Origin: CAHJWH01 sp965198905
GTDB lineage: Bacteria; Pseudomonadota; Alphaproteobacteria; Caulobacterales; Caulobacteraceae
Reading direction: 5' to 3'
Length of the DNA stretch: 64,000 nucleotides
NCBI GenBank assembly: GCA_965198905.1
Contig: OZ240678.1
Location: forward strand, 1,426,001-1,490,000
This document shows positions 60,341 to 64,000 of the stretch, one piece after another. Numbering within the stretch: the stretch's first letter is position 1; each line of letters starts with the position of its first letter. Made by a program: the position numbers and the translations under genes. The notes under the pieces are model-generated. The model worked only from the letters and a program-made list of their open reading frames with translations. It searched no databases and was not told where the DNA came from.

Positions 60341-61249
60341 TCAGGCCGCCGCCACCGCTCGCACGGGGGCGTAGCGCTCCACCATGGTGGCGCAGAACTC
60401 GGCGAACTGCTCCGGGTGGCGGGGCGCGCTGCTGTGGTGGGGCGCCACGCCCAGGTGTTCGGGGGTGAAGCAGAAGGTGACGGTGACGTCGAAACCCTCC
60501 AGCGCCTCCATCTGACGGTCGAACCAGTCCAGTGCGCCGGGGCGGAAGCTGTCCGCCCAGGACAGCCCCGTTCGCAGATAGGTCACGCCGAGGTCCTTCA
60601 TCAGCCGCACGGCGGGCTCCAGCCGGTGGTCCTCGAAGTGGAACCACTGGCAGAGGCCCAACCAGTGCGCGTGCGGGCGATAGGCCTCCAGCGACGGCTT
60701 GGGCGAACCGTCCTCGCGCAGCAGGCCCATGTAGAAGTGGCGGTAGTAGGAACTGCCCTCCGCCTCCTTGTGGCGAGTGGTGGCCTCCCAGGCGCGGGGC
60801 AGGTCGTAGAGCGAGTACCAGTGGACCCGAGGCGCCACGCCCCTGAGCAGTTCGGCGGTGCGGGAGAGGCCCCAGGCCTGAACTTCCTCAGCCCCGAAGG
60901 AAGAAACGCCGACTTCGCTGACCCATACGGGCTTGTCGGTCACCGCGGTGATCTCGGCGATCCGGGCCGGCCACTCGTGGATCGACCACAGGTTCCAGTC
61001 CAGCGGAAAGCCGTGCACCGCCACCGCGTCCAGGGCCTCCATGGCTCCGAATCGTTGCAGCCGGTGCAGGAATTGAGGATCGATGGGCGACATGCCGCCG
61101 AGCACCCGCGGCAGGCGGGGGTCGACGGAATGGATCGCGCGGCCAGCGCGGATCACCAAGTCGGCGAACCTGGACCAGTCGGGATCGACCTCGGGGTCCC
61201 AGTGCGACTTGTTGTTCGGCTCGTTCCATATCATCGCCGCTTCGATCAC
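60341..61249 (-). CDS. Glycoside hydrolase, apparently circularly permuted TIM barrel
   Basis: 302 residues from a GTG with AAGGAG ten bases upstream. MIWNEPNNKSHW at the very N terminus carries the acid/base Glu of clan GH-A (GH5/GH39-like) enzymes, normally on strand 4. VWVSEVGVSSFG (about 110-121) carries the nucleophile of strand 7, and YMGLLREDGSPKPSLEAY is a normal C-terminal end. The protein then continues with LGLCQWFHFEDHRLEPAVRLMKDLGVTYLRTGLSW...TFCFTPEHLG...RYAP, which is the usual N-terminal half (strands 1-3). The order is thus 4-8 then 1-3. There is no room upstream for another N-terminal half. Confidence 0.75.
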   Translation of the reverse strand: MIEAAMIWNEPNNKSHWDPEVDPDWSRFADLVIRAGRAIHSVDPRLPRVLGGMSPIDPQFLHRLQRFGAMEALDAVAVHGFPLDWNLWSIHEWPARIAEITAVTDKPVWVSEVGVSSFGAEEVQAWGLSRTAELLRGVAPRVHWYSLYDLPRAWEATTRHKEAEGSSYYRHFYMGLLREDGSPKPSLEAYRPHAHWLGLCQWFHFEDHRLEPAVRLMKDLGVTYLRTGLSWADSFRPGALDWFDRQMEALEGFDVTVTFCFTPEHLGVAPHHSSAPRHPEQFAEFCATMVERYAPVRAVAAA

Positions 61250-61286
61250 GAGGCGAAAGCTCCTTGATGGTGGGGGACGGCTGGGA

Positions 61287-61880
61287 TCAGCGAACGTTGA
61301 GGCGGATCAGCTTGGCGCCCCAGTCGCCCGTCACCAGAGTGGTGATGGAGGCCGGGTCGACGTCAAAGCGGTGGTGGAAATCCAGCGACGCGCCCAGCAC
61401 GTGGGCCGCGAGCGCCTTGATGACGTCGCTGTGCGACACGATCGCGACCGCCAAGTCGGGGGAGGCGGTGAGCAGGCGTTCAAGACCGCGGACGGCGCGC
61501 ATCTGCGCCTCGCCCAGGCTCTCGCCGTTCGGCGGACGGTTCAGGCTGCGTCGTGTGTTCCAAGGCTCGAAACGGGGGTCCGCCTCGAGCTGTTCGAAGG
61601 ACAGGCCGGTCCAGTCGCCGAAATCCAGCTCTACGAAGTCGCTGTCCACCTGCGGCGTCAGCCCGTGGGACGCCGCGATCACCTCGGCGGTTTGACGGCA
61701 GCGCTCAAGCGGGCTGGTGATCACGACGGCCAGCGCTTCATGCGCCAGCCGGTCGGCCGCGGCCTGCGCCTCCTCCAGCCCGGCCGACCCCAGCCGCACG
61801 CCCTCCATCCGCCCGCACAGAGTGCGGTCGAGCCGATCGTGGCTAGCGTGTCGCACAAGGTGGAAGGTGGTGGTGGGCAA
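61287..61880 (-). CDS. Histidine phosphatase family protein (phosphoglycerate mutase-like)
   Basis: 197 residues, TTG start directly after the ino1 stop (TGATTG) with GAGG at five bases. The LVRHASHD motif (in place of RHG) holds the phosphorylated His, followed by LxxxGLEEAQAAADRL, ITSPLERCRQTAEVI, and VSHSDVIKALAAHVLG with the second His. Substrates in this superfamily are diverse; the ino1 neighbour suggests inositol phosphate or a sugar phosphate. Confidence 0.9.
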   Translation of the reverse strand: MPTTTFHLVRHASHDRLDRTLCGRMEGVRLGSAGLEEAQAAADRLAHEALAVVITSPLERCRQTAEVIAASHGLTPQVDSDFVELDFGDWTGLSFEQLEADPRFEPWNTRRSLNRPPNGESLGEAQMRAVRGLERLLTASPDLAVAIVSHSDVIKALAAHVLGASLDFHHRFDVDPASITTLVTGDWGAKLIRLNVR

Positions 61881-62978
61881 TCACGCCTCGCCGTCGATGA
61901 AGCGCTCGGTGCGGAGACGCGCCTCCTCGTCGGTGAACTGGGTGGGCGGCGACTTCATGAAGTAGGAGGACGGCCCCGTCAGCGCACCGGCGATCCCACG
62001 GTCCAGGGCCAGCTTGGCGCACCGCACCGCATCGATCACCACGCCCGCCGAATTGGGGCTGTCCCAGACCTCCAGCTTCAGCTCGCAGCTCAGCGGCACG
62101 CCGCCGAAGGTGGTGCCTTCCAGCCGGATGAAGGCCAGCTTGCGGTCCGTCAGCCAGGGGACGAAGTCCGACGGCCCGACATGGACATCGCCGGGCGGTA
62201 GGGGCTCGCCGAGCTGGCTGGTGACGGCCTGGGTCTTGGAGATCTTCTTGGACTCCAGGCGCTCCCGCTCCAGCATGTTCTGGAAGTCTGAATTGCCGCC
62301 GACGTTGAGCTGGTAGGTGCGATCCAGATGCACGCCCCGCTCGCGGAACAGGTTGGCCAGCATCCTGTGGACGATGGTGGCGCCCACCTGGCTCTTGATA
62401 TCGTCGCCCACGATCGGAAGCCCTGCGGCTTCGAAGCGTGCGCTCCAGGCGGGATTGGAGGCGATGAACACCGGCACGCAATTGACGAAGGCGCAGCCCG
62501 CGGCCAGCGCGGCCTCGGCATAGACCTCCGTGGCCGCCTGGGAGCCTACGGGGAGGTAGGACACCAGCACCTGGGTGCCCGAGCGACGCAGATGCTCCGC
62601 CACGTCCACGGCCGGCGCCTCTGACTCGGGCGCGTTGTCGCGGACGTACTTGCCGATGCCGTCGAGCGTCGGTCCGCGCTGGACCTTGACCCCGGTCAGC
62701 GCCGGCGTGGCGAAGACGTGGGTGTTGTTGGGGCCGGCGAAGATCGCCTCCGCCACGTCGCGCCCCACCTTGGGCGCGGTGACGTCGAAGGCGGACACCA
62801 CCTCGATGTCGCCCACGTGGTAGCCGCCAAGCTCCAGGTGCATCAGCCCCGGTACAGGCGCGTTGGACTCGGTGGCGCCATAGTAGGTCAGGCCCTGCAC
62901 CAGCGAGGACGCACAGTTGCCCACGCCCACGATCCCGAGGCGAACCGTCTTGCGACCGATTGGTAGAGTCCCGTCCAT
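61881..62978 (-). CDS. ino1: Inositol-3-phosphate synthase
   Basis: Ino1 converts glucose 6-phosphate to 1D-myo-inositol 3-phosphate using NAD+. 365 residues from the ATG at 62978 (a GTG at 62981 is adjacent), the short archaeal/actinobacterial type. VRLGIVGVGNCASSLVQGL is the NAD-binding loop; GDDIKSQVGATIVHRMLANLF and LNVGGNSDFQNM are active-site segments. It leads a five-gene minus-strand operon: ino1, histidine phosphatase, hydrolase, DSP, PRTase-kinase. Use of inositol in a surface glycan or lipid is plausible. Confidence 0.93.
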   Translation of the reverse strand: MDGTLPIGRKTVRLGIVGVGNCASSLVQGLTYYGATESNAPVPGLMHLELGGYHVGDIEVVSAFDVTAPKVGRDVAEAIFAGPNNTHVFATPALTGVKVQRGPTLDGIGKYVRDNAPESEAPAVDVAEHLRRSGTQVLVSYLPVGSQAATEVYAEAALAAGCAFVNCVPVFIASNPAWSARFEAAGLPIVGDDIKSQVGATIVHRMLANLFRERGVHLDRTYQLNVGGNSDFQNMLERERLESKKISKTQAVTSQLGEPLPPGDVHVGPSDFVPWLTDRKLAFIRLEGTTFGGVPLSCELKLEVWDSPNSAGVVIDAVRCAKLALDRGIAGALTGPSSYFMKSPPTQFTDEEARLRTERFIDGEA

Positions 62979-62981
62979 CAC

Positions 62982-63372
62982 GCGCCCGGCTGAACCACAA
63001 GCTTTGTAGCTTAGACGCTAACGCCGCAGGCAGGGAAACCTTTTTTGGTCCGTGCTCAAATATTCAACGCCGGCGGTGCAAGCCCACCAGAAAGTCCAAA
63101 CTCCTCAGTGGGAACTTAGATGATGATCTTAACCTTTGGAGCTAGACCCATAAGGTGCTTCATAGCCGAAGCCCGGTGGAGGCCGTGTCAGCTCCACCGT
63201 TCAGACTCGAAACACCGACCTGAGACCGTGCGCCGAAGTACATCAAAAGCTATTCAGCTAAATTAATGCATTACGCATTGACGGCCTCACCGAAAGCTTT
63301 GTTCCTGAGGCGGTGTAGAGTGAAGGCGGCAGTTTTTCGGTGTTCCAACGGCGGTGCGTTCAGAAAGTAAGC
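62982..63372. other. AT-richer intergenic region between ino1 and the SDR locus
   Basis: 391 bases with no credible gene. It is clearly lower in GC than its surroundings. A hairpin with perfect 8-base arms CGGTGGAG/CTCCACCG lies at 63174-63199; no T-run follows on either strand. A smaller GCCTCA...TGAGGC pair is at about 63281-63314. The ino1 promoter must lie here, but no confident -35/-10 pair was identified. Confidence 0.5.
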
Positions 63373-63492
63373 ATGAGCGAGACGATCTTGATCACAGGCG
63401 GGGCCGGCTTTATCGACCGGTATGCCGCCGAGGCGTTGCCGGCGCGGGGCTATTAAGTTGCACGTGCTGAATGCGCTGATCGGGCTGGTGGC

Positions 63493-63496
<4 letters not shown>
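63373..63496 (+). pseudogene. Truncated, frameshifted SDR/NAD-epimerase remnant
   Basis: ATG at 63373 opens MSETILITGGAGFIDRYAAEALPARGY, a nucleotide-binding N terminus of an NAD-dependent sugar epimerase (GGAGFI), then hits TAA. Removing one T restores the expected continuation KLHVLNALIGLVA before a TGA at 63494. The usual Gly after GGAGFI is Asp here. Everything beyond about 40 residues is missing; the intact epimerase gene begins at its end. This is a decayed first exon-like fragment of a related gene. Confidence 0.75.

Positions 63497-64000
<504 letters not shown>

Overview
The window is a high-GC alphaproteobacterial chromosome segment. A complete bchFNBHLM-lhaA-puhABC-acsF-puhE-hemA superoperon marks an anoxygenic phototroph. 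Only the aerobic diiron cyclase (acsF) is present here, and no bchE, which fits an aerobic anoxygenic phototroph. The holdfast-anchor operon hfaA-hfaB-hfaD and flgK/flgL point to Caulobacterales (Caulobacteraceae); the genus is not resolved.

Layout. 1-20620: photosynthesis genes. On the minus strand are a PucC-type transporter (cut by the window edge), bchG, the repressor ppsR and a B12-type antirepressor (PpaA/AerR). On the plus strand is the superoperon for bacteriochlorophyll synthesis and reaction-centre/LH1 assembly, ending with 5-aminolevulinate synthase. Many genes overlap by ATGA, so they are probably translationally coupled. 20621-33285: housekeeping genes (secreted formamidase-like protein, DUF885 peptidase, flgK-flgL, pgsA, ahpD/oxyR divergent pair, lgt-midA-pgeF, SIMPL protein). 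33480-42144: an oxidative operon with a TPP-dependent pyruvate-oxidase-like enzyme, an internally duplicated membrane protein, two tandem pairs of small subunit plus GMC oxidoreductase, and an FMN alpha-hydroxyacid oxidase. 42214-46215: DUF4112, holdfast anchors, rhomboid protease. 46418-50167: ydbH-ynbE-ydbL lipid-transport operon. 50325-57454: glycosyltransferases and FkbM methyltransferase, two of them carrying DUF4214-like modules. 57730-62978: a tight minus-strand operon with inositol-3-phosphate synthase, a histidine phosphatase, a glycoside hydrolase that reads as circularly permuted, a dual-specificity phosphatase, and a phosphoribosyltransferase/kinase-like fusion. 63373-64000: a frameshifted SDR remnant followed by an intact epimerase cut by the window end.

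The most unusual items are: (1) PuhE fused in one reading frame to a CobW/COG0523-type G3E GTPase metallochaperone with a His-rich linker, placed between acsF and hemA; (2) the five-gene inositol-phosphate operon with its permuted hydrolase and PRTase-kinase; (3) palindromic repeat elements that have entered coding sequence, one as an in-frame insert in bchB and one supplying the probable bchM start codon. All functional statements come from reading the sequence; no database search was run.
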